Shown one piece after another: positions 1-6,200 of a stretch of DNA of 6,913 nucleotides. Source of the DNA: Bacteroidota bacterium (GTDB lineage Bacteria > Bacteroidota > Bacteroidia > Bacteroidales > WCHB1-69); contig JAEWNB010000150.1 in the NCBI GenBank assembly GCA_023392945.1, forward strand, positions 1 to 6,913. Direction: 5' to 3'. Each line of letters opens with the position of its first letter. Within the stretch, counting starts at the first letter, position 1. Below the pieces are notes generated by a model. That model was given only the letters and a program-made list of their open reading frames with translations, was not told where the DNA came from and searched no databases. Both the position numbers and the translations under genes were made by a program.

Positions 1-1028
1 TAAACACTAAGGTCTATTTTATGTATCAATTTAAAAAAGGTGGACTCAAAGCCTTGCGGCACGTAATGACACCCAATCTTAGTTTTATCTATTCCCCCAA
101 CCTGAGTAAAAAAAGTTTCGGAACCTATTTCAATACCATAACCGGCGAAGAAATTACCTATTCTTATTTTGACAATTCCATCTTCGGAGGAGTATCCTCA
201 AATACTCAGGCAAATGCTAAAATCAGCATCGGAAACAATGTAGAAATCAAAGTACGTTCCAGAAAAGATACCATTACCGGAACTAAAAAGATTGTAATTT
301 TCGACAATCTCAATATCTCAACTTATTATAATTTTGCTGCAGATTCTCTACGATGGGCGCCTCTTACCATTACTGGAAGAAGTACATTATTCAGACAGCT
401 TTATATTACTTTCAGCCTTGCTTTCGACCCTTATATTATTGGTCCAAATGGCAGACGAATCAATCAAACAGAATTGAAAGTCAATAAAAGACTTTACCGT
501 TTGTCTTCATCGGATATAAGTATAGGATTGAACTGGACTTTAGACCAAAACCTGTTTAAAGGAAAATCTAAAGATAAACCTGCTAATGAAGTTCCTGCTG
601 ACCAAGGGACAGTATTTACTGAAAACACTCTTGGAATGCCAAATCGTCGTCCTGACTTTAACAATCCCTGGTCTATAACTCTTAATTACACATTCGCCTA
701 TGCAACCGGCGACAACTATTACTATTATCTTGGCGTTTCAAAGGACAAATATACGAATAACATCATTCAGACGTTTAATGTCAGTGGGGATATAAACATC
801 ACCAAGAAGTGGAAAGTTGGATTTACAACAGGGTACGATTTTACTCAGAAAGATCTCTCCTATACCTCGCTTGACATCTATCGGGATTTACACTGTTGGG
901 AAATGCGATTTAATTGGATTCCTTTTGGGACAAGAAAAGGATGGAGTTTTACCATCAATGTAAAAGCATCTGTACTTCAGGATGTTATTAAATATAATAA
1001 GAAATCTGACTTTAGAGATAATTTCTAA
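1..1028 (+). CDS. LptD-like LPS-assembly outer-membrane protein, C-terminal part (5' truncated)
   Basis: This is the 3' end of a gene whose reading frame is open to the left window edge (first full codon at 3), so the ATG at 21 is internal rather than a start. About 342 residues are visible; from family knowledge, Bacteroidetes LptD-like proteins run to roughly 850-950, so most of the gene lies upstream. LptD forms the outer-membrane beta-barrel that inserts lipopolysaccharide into the outer leaflet. What the sequence shows: a 'KALRHVMTPNLSFIYSP' segment just inside the visible part, characteristic of the Bacteroidetes form, then alternating polar/aromatic beta strands (for example 'WSITLNYTFAYATG', 'KWKVGFTTGYDFT', 'WEMRFNWIPFG'), and a C-terminal Phe as in many barrel proteins that use the BAM signal. 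No frameshift is seen. The sigma factor gene starts 48 bases downstream on the same strand. Assignment to LptD rather than another large barrel rests on remembered family motifs. Confidence 0.85.
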   Translation, partial: NTKVYFMYQFKKGGLKALRHVMTPNLSFIYSPNLSKKSFGTYFNTITGEEITYSYFDNSIFGGVSSNTQANAKISIGNNVEIKVRSRKDTITGTKKIVIFDNLNISTYYNFAADSLRWAPLTITGRSTLFRQLYITFSLAFDPYIIGPNGRRINQTELKVNKRLYRLSSSDISIGLNWTLDQNLFKGKSKDKPANEVPADQGTVFTENTLGMPNRRPDFNNPWSITLNYTFAYATGDNYYYYLGVSKDKYTNNIIQTFNVSGDINITKKWKVGFTTGYDFTQKDLSYTSLDIYRDLHCWEMRFNWIPFGTRKGWSFTINVKASVLQDVIKYNKKSDFRDNF

Positions 1029-1029
1029 A

Positions 1030-1057
1030 AAAAGAACTTAACACCCAAGATTCTTTT
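1030..1057 (+). terminator. possible weak hairpin terminator after the LptD-like gene
   Basis: An AT-rich hairpin lies two bases after the stop codon. AAGAACTT at 1032-1039 pairs with AAGATTCTT at 1047-1055 with one bulged A (1050), around a 7-base loop; flanking A/T bases can extend the stem to about 10 pairs. A short T run (1054-1057) follows. The stem has few G-C pairs, so termination would be weak. It could separate the LptD-like gene from the sigma factor gene, but readthrough is likely. Confidence 0.3.
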
Positions 1058-1076
1058 AAAAAATTACGTTTATAAA

Positions 1077-1643
1077 ATGAACATTCAACGCAACGATAAC
1101 AAACTAATCAGTGAACTCATAGCGGATTGTATTGCTAATAAAAGTGCTGCCCAACATAAGTTGTTTAAAAGTTATTATAGCTTGATGTTCAACGTTTGCA
1201 TGCGCTATGCAAACAACTATGATGAAGCTCAGGATATGCTCAATGAGGGGTTTTTAAAGATTTTTTCAAACCTTGACAAATATGAAAACAGAGGTTCTTT
1301 CGAAGCATGGATGAAACGTGTGATGGCTAATGCGGCACTTGATTATCAAAGAAAATACAAAACTTTGGTAGATACTGTTCAGTTCGATAGTGTGCCGGAA
1401 ATAGAGATTGAGAGTTTTGATGAGAACACGGCTTTAAGCAAAATGTCGGGAGATGAGCTGATGCAGCTTATCCAACAATTGCCGCCAATGAGCAAAAATG
1501 TTTTCAATCTTTATGTTTTTGAGAATTACTCGCATGCCGAGATTTCTCAAATGCTCAATATAAAAGAGGGAACCTCACACTGGCATCTCAACTTCGCAAG
1601 AACAAAATTGAAAAAAGAGATTCTTGCCATGAGAAACGAATAA
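1077..1643 (+). CDS. ECF-type RNA polymerase sigma factor (sigma-70 family)
   Basis: This 188-residue protein is the usual length for an extracytoplasmic-function sigma factor, with only regions 2 and 4. Region 2 spans about residues 26-93: the 'YYSLMFNVCMRYANNYDEAQDMLNEGFLKIF' stretch is the core-binding and -10 recognition helix pair, and 'GSFEAWMKRVMANAALDYQRK' is the 2.3/2.4 part. A short acidic linker (about 100-120) leads to region 4 (about 124-182), with the helix-turn-helix 'SHAEISQMLNIKEGTSHW' followed by 'NFARTKLKK' for -35 recognition. The ATG at 1077 gives a complete domain set. TACGTTTA at 1065-1072 resembles the phylum's -7 element (one mismatch) but sits only 4 bases from the ATG, so it would give an almost leaderless mRNA; I do not rely on it. 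The following membrane protein gene is 36 bases downstream, so co-transcription is likely. Targets cannot be read from this window. Confidence 0.95.
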   Translation: MNIQRNDNKLISELIADCIANKSAAQHKLFKSYYSLMFNVCMRYANNYDEAQDMLNEGFLKIFSNLDKYENRGSFEAWMKRVMANAALDYQRKYKTLVDTVQFDSVPEIEIESFDENTALSKMSGDELMQLIQQLPPMSKNVFNLYVFENYSHAEISQMLNIKEGTSHWHLNFARTKLKKEILAMRNE

Positions 1644-1679
1644 AAGTGAATATATAAAATTGAAGAAACGTACTAGTAT

Positions 1680-2153
1680 ATGACAAATTTTGATCAGTTA
1701 TTTAAAGAAAAAACGGAATCTGCGCATTATCCTTTCAAAGAGGCATACTGGAAGAGATTTGCATTGAAAGCGGGGATCAAAAGTAGTATATCCGGGCTGC
1801 GAATTGCCTTGTTTTCTCTTGCAGGTGCTGGATTAATTGGGGTATCTTTATATTTCGGAATAAAAAACTCTAATCAGGGAACCCCTGATTCAGGGATTGT
1901 AAAAGAAGTTTTGAGTTCCTGCGATTCATCTGTACCAAAGCCCCTTGAAGTTATTGATTCTCCTGCTTTGTATATTAATGGACAAAATAAAGCAGCAGAA
2001 ATGATGAACCACTATAGTGACAGTCAGACAACTAATGTGAAAGAAAATGTTCGCAAAGAAAATGAAAAGATCTTTCAGAAAAAAGAGTTGGAAGATCGCA
2101 GTAAATGGCGAATATTGACCATTGACACAGACACTATTAAATCAAACTATTAA
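1680..2153 (+). CDS. small single-pass membrane protein, possible anti-sigma partner of the ECF factor
   Basis: I do not recognise a named family. The 157-residue protein has a soluble N-terminus (about 1-38), one strong hydrophobic segment at about 40-61 ('LRIALFSLAGAGLIGVSLYFGI'), and a polar, charged C-terminal region of about 95 residues with no visible domain. The first residues, 'MTNFDQLFKEKTESAHYPFKEAYWKRF', resemble the short N-terminal stretch (FDxLFKEKL...W) that I recall from Bacteroidetes proteins encoded directly after ECF sigma genes, where a small cytoplasmic segment precedes a single transmembrane helix. Position and topology (cytoplasm-in, periplasm-out predicted) make it a candidate anti-sigma or signal-sensing partner, but no canonical anti-sigma motif such as the zinc-binding HxxxCxxC is present. 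It is shorter than typical FecR-like anti-sigmas. The stop codon overlaps the stop of the convergent permease gene. The gene call is fairly secure; the function is inference. Confidence 0.75.
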   Translation: MTNFDQLFKEKTESAHYPFKEAYWKRFALKAGIKSSISGLRIALFSLAGAGLIGVSLYFGIKNSNQGTPDSGIVKEVLSSCDSSVPKPLEVIDSPALYINGQNKAAEMMNHYSDSQTTNVKENVRKENEKIFQKKELEDRSKWRILTIDTDTIKSNY

Positions 2154-3490
2154 TATCGGATCCATTTCCATAATTCCTTATAGCTTGGTTTTTTACCATA
2201 CATAAGGATACCTGTTCTGTATATTTTGGCTGCAAACCATACACAGAAATAGAAAAACAAGAGTAATATTCCTATTGAAAGCATCAGTTCCCATGCCGGA
2301 ACACCCGATGGCAATCGAATAAGCATGGCTACAGGTGAGGTAAGCGGGATCATGGACATCCACCAAGCCAAAGCACCGTTTGGATCTTCGGCCATAGGCA
2401 TTATTAAGACCATCGTCAATATCAGCGGGATGGTAACGGGCATAGTGAACTGTCCGGAGTCTGCTTCATTGTCCACTGCTGAACCCACAGCAGCAAAAAG
2501 GGCTGCATATACCAAATAGCCAAATAGAAAATAAAACAAAAATGACAATATAATCTGGGTAAAAGAAATATCATAAAAGGCATTAATCATTTCCATTATA
2601 CCTTGATTATCCTGATAACTTTCAATTTCATCTGCCGTGGGCATCAATTCAGAAGTGCCATCCGGAGAAATAGGCATTTCCATGGCAATTTGTTCTTTAT
2701 TGAAAAAACCGGGATTAGTTATCTGAACGCCCAGAACAATAACTATTGTCAACACTACCCATAAAGCAAACTGAGTCAGCCCCACCAAAGCAACCCCGAC
2801 GATTTTTCCCATCATTAGTTGAACGGGCTTAACCGAAGATATAAGGACCTCAACAATACGGCTGGTCTTTTCTTCCAACACACTTCGAAGCACCTGAGAA
2901 GCAAACATAAAGATGAAAATGTATATTGCAAATCCACATATCATTCCGATTATGCGGTTGAGTTCGGTAAAATTCTTCTTTTCAGCTCCGGTTTCATCAG
3001 TCTGAATCATAGCAATGGAAGAACGGGTGGTATTCTTGATAACTTCAAATTTGGCAGGGTCAATATTGAATGAATCAGTAAGCACTTTGTCAAAAAGCAG
3101 CTTATCCATTTGACTTTCAATATTAGACCTCAAGTTCATCGGAGGTTCTTCAAAAAAATACAGATTAGATTTCAGCGACTGAGTTCCTTTCAGAATATGG
3201 AGAACAGCATCATACTGCCCTGACACAAGACAATCTTTCTTGATTTTTTCAATATCACCAGAACGGTAAGAAAAAACAACTTTTTTGGTATCTGTAAAAT
3301 TGTTGATAAAAAATTCATTCTCATCTACTACTAATAATTTAACTTCTTTTAAATTCTTATTAGAGATATAAACAGGAACAATAATAAGGGCTGCCATAAG
3401 AATTGGACCCAAAATAGTCATTACAATAAATGATTTTTTTTTCACACGTGTCAAATATTCACGTGCAATGATGAGCAATGTTTTATTCAT
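2150..3490 (-). CDS. ABC-2 type transporter permease (NatB/YhaP-like)
   Basis: This 446-residue membrane protein is the likely channel half of an exporter driven by the upstream-encoded ATPase. The layout is classic for the NatB/YhaP group: a basic N-terminus ('REYLTRVKKKSF'), a first transmembrane helix at about 21-43, a large extracytoplasmic domain of about 130 residues (45-175), then a cluster of about five to six helices (about 179-199, 229-255, 306-331, 348-366, 380-392, 400-422). Between the second and third helices lies the hallmark amphipathic cytoplasmic segment 'LEEKTSRIVEVLISSVKP' (about 205-222), which couples to the ATPase. A second soluble insertion (about 258-305) is acidic. 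The ATG at 3490 lies inside the ATPase gene (8-base overlap), implying translational coupling. The last four bases overlap the convergent membrane protein gene. Family homologues are implicated in Na+ or drug export; the substrate here is unknown. Confidence 0.93.
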   Translation of the reverse strand: MNKTLLIIAREYLTRVKKKSFIVMTILGPILMAALIIVPVYISNKNLKEVKLLVVDENEFFINNFTDTKKVVFSYRSGDIEKIKKDCLVSGQYDAVLHILKGTQSLKSNLYFFEEPPMNLRSNIESQMDKLLFDKVLTDSFNIDPAKFEVIKNTTRSSIAMIQTDETGAEKKNFTELNRIIGMICGFAIYIFIFMFASQVLRSVLEEKTSRIVEVLISSVKPVQLMMGKIVGVALVGLTQFALWVVLTIVIVLGVQITNPGFFNKEQIAMEMPISPDGTSELMPTADEIESYQDNQGIMEMINAFYDISFTQIILSFLFYFLFGYLVYAALFAAVGSAVDNEADSGQFTMPVTIPLILTMVLIMPMAEDPNGALAWWMSMIPLTSPVAMLIRLPSGVPAWELMLSIGILLLFFYFCVWFAAKIYRTGILMYGKKPSYKELWKWIRY

Positions 3491-4418
3491 GTTGATGAGA
3501 CTTATTATAAGAATTTACTTTATCGATAAAAATCTCATTCATAGAAGGAAGTATCTCTTTAAAAGAATGAACAGAAGCATGACCAATAAAAAACTGTAGC
3601 AATTGGTTTGGAGTTGCATTTTGAGAAATTTTCATAGTAAATAAAGTATAGCCATTCATTTTCTCGGTACCGAGAATTTCATATTCTGAAGGCAATAAAT
3701 TCACAATATCACTATCAATATCATCCACTACAACTTGAAAGTGATTCAGTTTGGTTGCTGTTTTAATTTCTGCAAGATTTCCTTCCAAAATTAATTCTGC
3801 ATTATTTATCAACACAATATCATCACAAATCTCTTCTACTGAAGCCATATTGTGAGTTGAAAGAATGATAGTCGCTCCTTTTTTCTTCAATTCCAGTATT
3901 TCTTCTTTCATCAAATTGGCATTTATAGGGTCAAAACCACTAAAAGGCTCATCAAAGATTAGGAATTCGGGTTGATGTATAATCGTGGTAATAAACTGCA
4001 CTTTCTGTTGCATTCCTTTTGAAAGTTCTTCAACTTTGCGGTCCCACCAATAGGCTATTTCAAATTTTTTAAACCAGTAATGGAGTCTTTTTATGGCTTC
4101 TTCTTTGGATAAGCCCTTTAGTTGAGCAAGATAGAGCGCCTGCTCCCCTACTTTCATCTTTTTATAAAGACCTCTTTCTTCCGGCAAATAGCCGATTCTT
4201 TCAATATCAGTCCTTTTAATAGGATGACCTTCAAATAAAATAGTCCCGCTGTCCGGAGCTGTTATCTGATTCAGAATTCTTATCAGAGTAGTCTTCCCGG
4301 CTCCATTGGGACCTAGCAAACCAAAAACGACCCCTTTATTAATCGAAAAGGATATCTTATTTAAAGCTAAATGATTAGAAAAACATTTAGTAACGTCTTG
4401 AATTTCAACAAACTTCAC
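3483..4418 (-). CDS. ABC transporter ATP-binding protein (NatA/YhaQ-like)
   Basis: This 311-residue cytoplasmic ATPase energises the adjacent ABC-2 permease. Visible motifs, in order: Walker A 'GPNGAGKTT' (36-44), a Q-loop region reading 'IGYLPEERGLYKKM' (about 75-88, the form usual in this subfamily, without the canonical Gln), ABC signature 'LSKGMQQ' (132-138), Walker B 'FLIFDEP' (152-158), D-loop 'SGFD' (160-163), and the switch His in 'STHNM' (H189). A C-terminal extension of about 100 residues matches the DUF4162-type accessory domain of NatA-like ATPases. The start is GTG at 4418: it is the second codon after an in-frame stop, and no ATG lies near enough to keep the N-terminal strand 'FVEIQDVTKCF'. 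The preceding DUF4290 gene ends 3 bases upstream in the same frame, so the three genes almost certainly share an mRNA. Confidence 0.95.
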   Translation of the reverse strand: MKFVEIQDVTKCFSNHLALNKISFSINKGVVFGLLGPNGAGKTTLIRILNQITAPDSGTILFEGHPIKRTDIERIGYLPEERGLYKKMKVGEQALYLAQLKGLSKEEAIKRLHYWFKKFEIAYWWDRKVEELSKGMQQKVQFITTIIHQPEFLIFDEPFSGFDPINANLMKEEILELKKKGATIILSTHNMASVEEICDDIVLINNAELILEGNLAEIKTATKLNHFQVVVDDIDSDIVNLLPSEYEILGTEKMNGYTLFTMKISQNATPNQLLQFFIGHASVHSFKEILPSMNEIFIDKVNSYNKSHQHE

Positions 4419-4421
4419 CCT

Positions 4422-5078
4422 TTATAAAATTTTCTTCTTTTTTCTCTTTAATTTTTTAGTATTAATTGGTTTGCAAGCAATGAGTGCAATCTGATTAAGT
4501 CGAAGAATCTCTTTGGTAGATTCTAAAACAAAATCATCAGGCAGCGTCAATTTTCCACCCGACATTTCTCTCAATTGCTGAATAATAAACTTGTCTTCAA
4601 CGGAATCCCTATTATAAATAAGATACATTTTTTTTAATTGATTGGCCAGCACCTTACTCATTTCGGCTCTTACCTCTTCAGGGTATGAAGAAACCGTTGC
4701 AATAATGTTTTCTAAATTACGTCCATAAGTTCTATAGGAAATCTTCCTTCTAAAGTAATTCGTCTCACTAAAACTAAGGGCTCCTTTAACAGGAGATGGT
4801 TTTGGAAAAGGAGCATCAACATCCAACTGATAATTAGACATAATAAATAGGTGATCCCATAGTTTATGCCAATAATCTAAAGAATCTGTATTTTTTTTAT
4901 GATCTAAATTTTCTCTCTGATCAGGGTTTAACTGTGCCATTATGCGAATGATAGCCTTTGCGGCTTCTGAACGTTTATCATCATCCTTGATTTTAATTGC
5001 TTGCTCAATCATCTTCTGCACATTCCGCCCATATTCTTTAATTACCAGTTGATTTCTTCCTGTATTATACTCTAACAT
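4422..5078 (-). CDS. DUF4290 family protein
   Basis: This is a 218-residue soluble protein of a family widespread in Bacteroidetes, of unknown function. Family features visible: the opening 'MLEYNTGRNQLVIKEYGRNVQKMI' (1-24), the signature block 'HKLWDHLFIM' (71-80) followed by 'LDVDAPFP', a second 'YGRNLENII' (118-126), 'ANQLKKMYLIYNRD' (145-158), 'MSGGKLTLPDD' (172-182), and a highly basic tail with a Lys/Arg run before the stop (208-216), which might bind nucleic acid (inference). The frame extends 31 codons further upstream to a TTG at 5171, but the ATG at 5078 is preferred: the family begins 'M-x-YNT', and a good promoter lies at 5101-5133, inside that extension. There is no Shine-Dalgarno sequence. 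It is the first gene of an operon with the ABC exporter. No transmembrane segment or signal peptide is seen. Confidence 0.9.
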   Translation of the reverse strand: MLEYNTGRNQLVIKEYGRNVQKMIEQAIKIKDDDKRSEAAKAIIRIMAQLNPDQRENLDHKKNTDSLDYWHKLWDHLFIMSNYQLDVDAPFPKPSPVKGALSFSETNYFRRKISYRTYGRNLENIIATVSSYPEEVRAEMSKVLANQLKKMYLIYNRDSVEDKFIIQQLREMSGGKLTLPDDFVLESTKEILRLNQIALIACKPINTKKLKRKKKKIL

Positions 5079-5100
5079 AATGTCATTTTTTTTGTGGGCA

Positions 5101-5133
5101 CAAAGATAACATTTATTAATTAAAATTTCCAAA
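5101..5133 (-). promoter_or_regulatory. Bacteroidetes-type sigma promoter for the DUF4290-ABC operon
   Basis: Read on the minus strand, TTTG (5133-5130) is followed after 21 bases by TATCTTTG (5108-5101) and then T. This matches the Bacteroidetes housekeeping consensus (-33 TTTG, -7 TAnnTTTG) in sequence and approximate spacing. Transcription would start near 5095-5097, giving a leader of under 20 bases to the ATG at 5078. It supports that ATG over the upstream TTG at 5171. Confidence 0.65.
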
Positions 5134-5273
5134 TTCCTCCCGAACTTTTTTTGAGGTAGTTTTTTGCACAAAAAGAAGAAGCAATCTAGTCGATTTTAAA
5201 ACAACTAAGCATATAAGTGAAAATATATTAATAAAATAAGCAATAGAGGCAATCTAAGAGAATTTAAACAAAA

Positions 5274-5293
5274 GATAATCATTTTTTGTTATC
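5274..5293 (+). promoter_or_regulatory. imperfect Fur/PerR-like inverted repeat upstream of the peroxiredoxin gene
   Basis: GATAATCAT (5274-5282) and TTTGTTATC (5285-5293) form an imperfect inverted repeat with outer arms GATAA/TTATC. The left arm differs from half of a Fur-family box (GATAATGAT) at one base; the right arm is poorer. It lies 70 bases before the peroxiredoxin start, and its right arm contains a TTTG (5285-5288) that could be a -33 element, with only a weak -7 candidate (TAATTTAA, 5308-5315) 19 bases on. Peroxide genes are often controlled by Fur/PerR or OxyR. In DNA this AT-rich it may be chance. Confidence 0.25.
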
Positions 5294-5363
5294 AATAATA
5301 GATATGATAATTTAATCAAAAAAATAAAGATTAAAAAAAGAAAATGTTTAACATAAAATTTAT

Positions 5364-6077
5364 ATGACTATGGAAGAAAAAAATTTTTCAATGCCTCGCA
5401 TAGGCGAAAAAGCACCCGAATTTAAAGCAGTAACGACGCAAGGTCCCATTAATTTTCCTTCAGATTACAAAGGAAGTTGGGTTATTTTGTTCAGTCATCC
5501 TGCAGACTTTACACCGGTATGTACTTCAGAATTTATGACTTTTGCCACGTTAGAGCCCAAATTTAACGAAGCAAATTGTAAACTTGTAGGACTTTCAGTG
5601 GATGGACTTTACAGTCATATCGCCTGGTTAAGAACCATCAAAGAAAAGATCGAGTATAAAGGAATGAAAAACGTTGAAGTTACATTTCCCTTGATTGAAG
5701 ACATCACTATGGAAGTGGCTCAAAAATATGGCATGATGATGCCCGGCGAAAGCAATACCAAAGCAGTACGTGCAGTATTTGTAATTGATCCAAAAGGAAT
5801 TATAAGAACCATCATTTACTATCCGCTCAGTTTAGGGAGAAATTTTGATGAGCTCTATCGTGTTGTTATTGCGTTGCAGACAGCCGATGAGTTTAACGTA
5901 GCTACCCCTGCAGATTGGCGACCCGGTGATGAAGTAATTGTCCCAACAGCAGGATCTTGTGGCGTTGCTAAAGAAAGAATGGAGAGCAAAGATGAAAACA
6001 CCAAATGTTACGATTGGTTTTTCTGCACAAAAAAGCTTGACAAAGAGACAATCTTCAAGAAAATTCTGAAAAAATAG
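5364..6077 (+). CDS. peroxiredoxin, Prx6/Tpx class (AhpC/TSA family)
   Basis: This 237-residue cytosolic thiol peroxidase reduces hydrogen peroxide and organic hydroperoxides. The thioredoxin-fold domain (about 9-170) carries the active site 'SHPADFTPVCTSE', giving P46, T50 and the peroxidatic Cys53; the partner Arg is in 'KAVRAVFVIDP' (R136). The 'GLSVDGLYSHIAWLRTI' block and the long C-terminal extension from about 175 ('ATPADWRPGDEVIVP') are hallmarks of the Prx6 class, not AhpC. The extension holds Cys199 in 'GSCG' and a Cys215-x5-Cys221 pair in 'KCYDWFFC', matching the C-terminal cysteine pair of archaeal-type Tpx enzymes, so a resolving cysteine is probably present rather than a strict 1-Cys mechanism. 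Cys72 is extra. Two in-frame ATGs (5364, 5370) are both plausible starts; the first is annotated. It is monocistronic: a divergent operon lies upstream and a strong terminator follows. Confidence 0.95.
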   Translation: MTMEEKNFSMPRIGEKAPEFKAVTTQGPINFPSDYKGSWVILFSHPADFTPVCTSEFMTFATLEPKFNEANCKLVGLSVDGLYSHIAWLRTIKEKIEYKGMKNVEVTFPLIEDITMEVAQKYGMMMPGESNTKAVRAVFVIDPKGIIRTIIYYPLSLGRNFDELYRVVIALQTADEFNVATPADWRPGDEVIVPTAGSCGVAKERMESKDENTKCYDWFFCTKKLDKETIFKKILKK

Positions 6078-6116
6078 AACCACTTTTAATTCTATCTTCC
6101 GGAACTCTTACTAATT

Positions 6117-6154
6117 AAAAGCACCCTGAAAGAATATTTTTCAGGGTGTTTTTT
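6117..6154 (+). terminator. strong intrinsic terminator of the peroxiredoxin gene
   Basis: CACCCTGAAA (6122-6131) pairs perfectly with TTTCAGGGTG (6139-6148) around a 7-base loop. The stem is followed at once by a T run (6149-6154), and the A run before it can extend the pairing. It lies about 40 bases after the peroxiredoxin stop codon and isolates that gene from the repeat array and kinase gene downstream. Confidence 0.9.
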
Positions 6155-6200
6155 GTTCTCAAATAAAGATTCAATATCCTTTTTTTACTGTTTTAAGGAA

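Noticed and set aside
21..1028. Complete 335-residue gene starting at the ATG at 21
   Set aside because: The frame is open upstream to the window edge and the ATG falls in the middle of a conserved LptD segment, so this is the end of a longer gene.
1655..1662. TAAAATTG as a -7 element for the small membrane protein gene
   Set aside because: One mismatch to the consensus, no -33 element at proper spacing, and a gap of only 36 bases after the sigma gene; co-transcription is simpler.
2325..2519. Small plus-strand open frame (64 codons)
   Set aside because: It lies wholly inside the well-supported permease gene on the other strand and its translation shows no recognisable domain; it is a shadow frame.
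2819..3073. Plus-strand open frame of 84 codons
   Set aside because: It is antisense to the permease coding sequence, has no recognisable domain and no promoter signal; a shadow frame.
5172..5273. A small gene or RNA in the AT-rich spacer between the divergent units
   Set aside because: I saw no open frame with coding character, no stable GC-bearing hairpin and no tRNA-like or riboswitch-like structure; it looks like plain AT-rich promoter DNA.
5832..6083. Minus-strand open frame of 83 codons
   Set aside because: It is antisense to the 3' end of the peroxiredoxin gene, whose cysteine motifs confirm the plus-strand frame.
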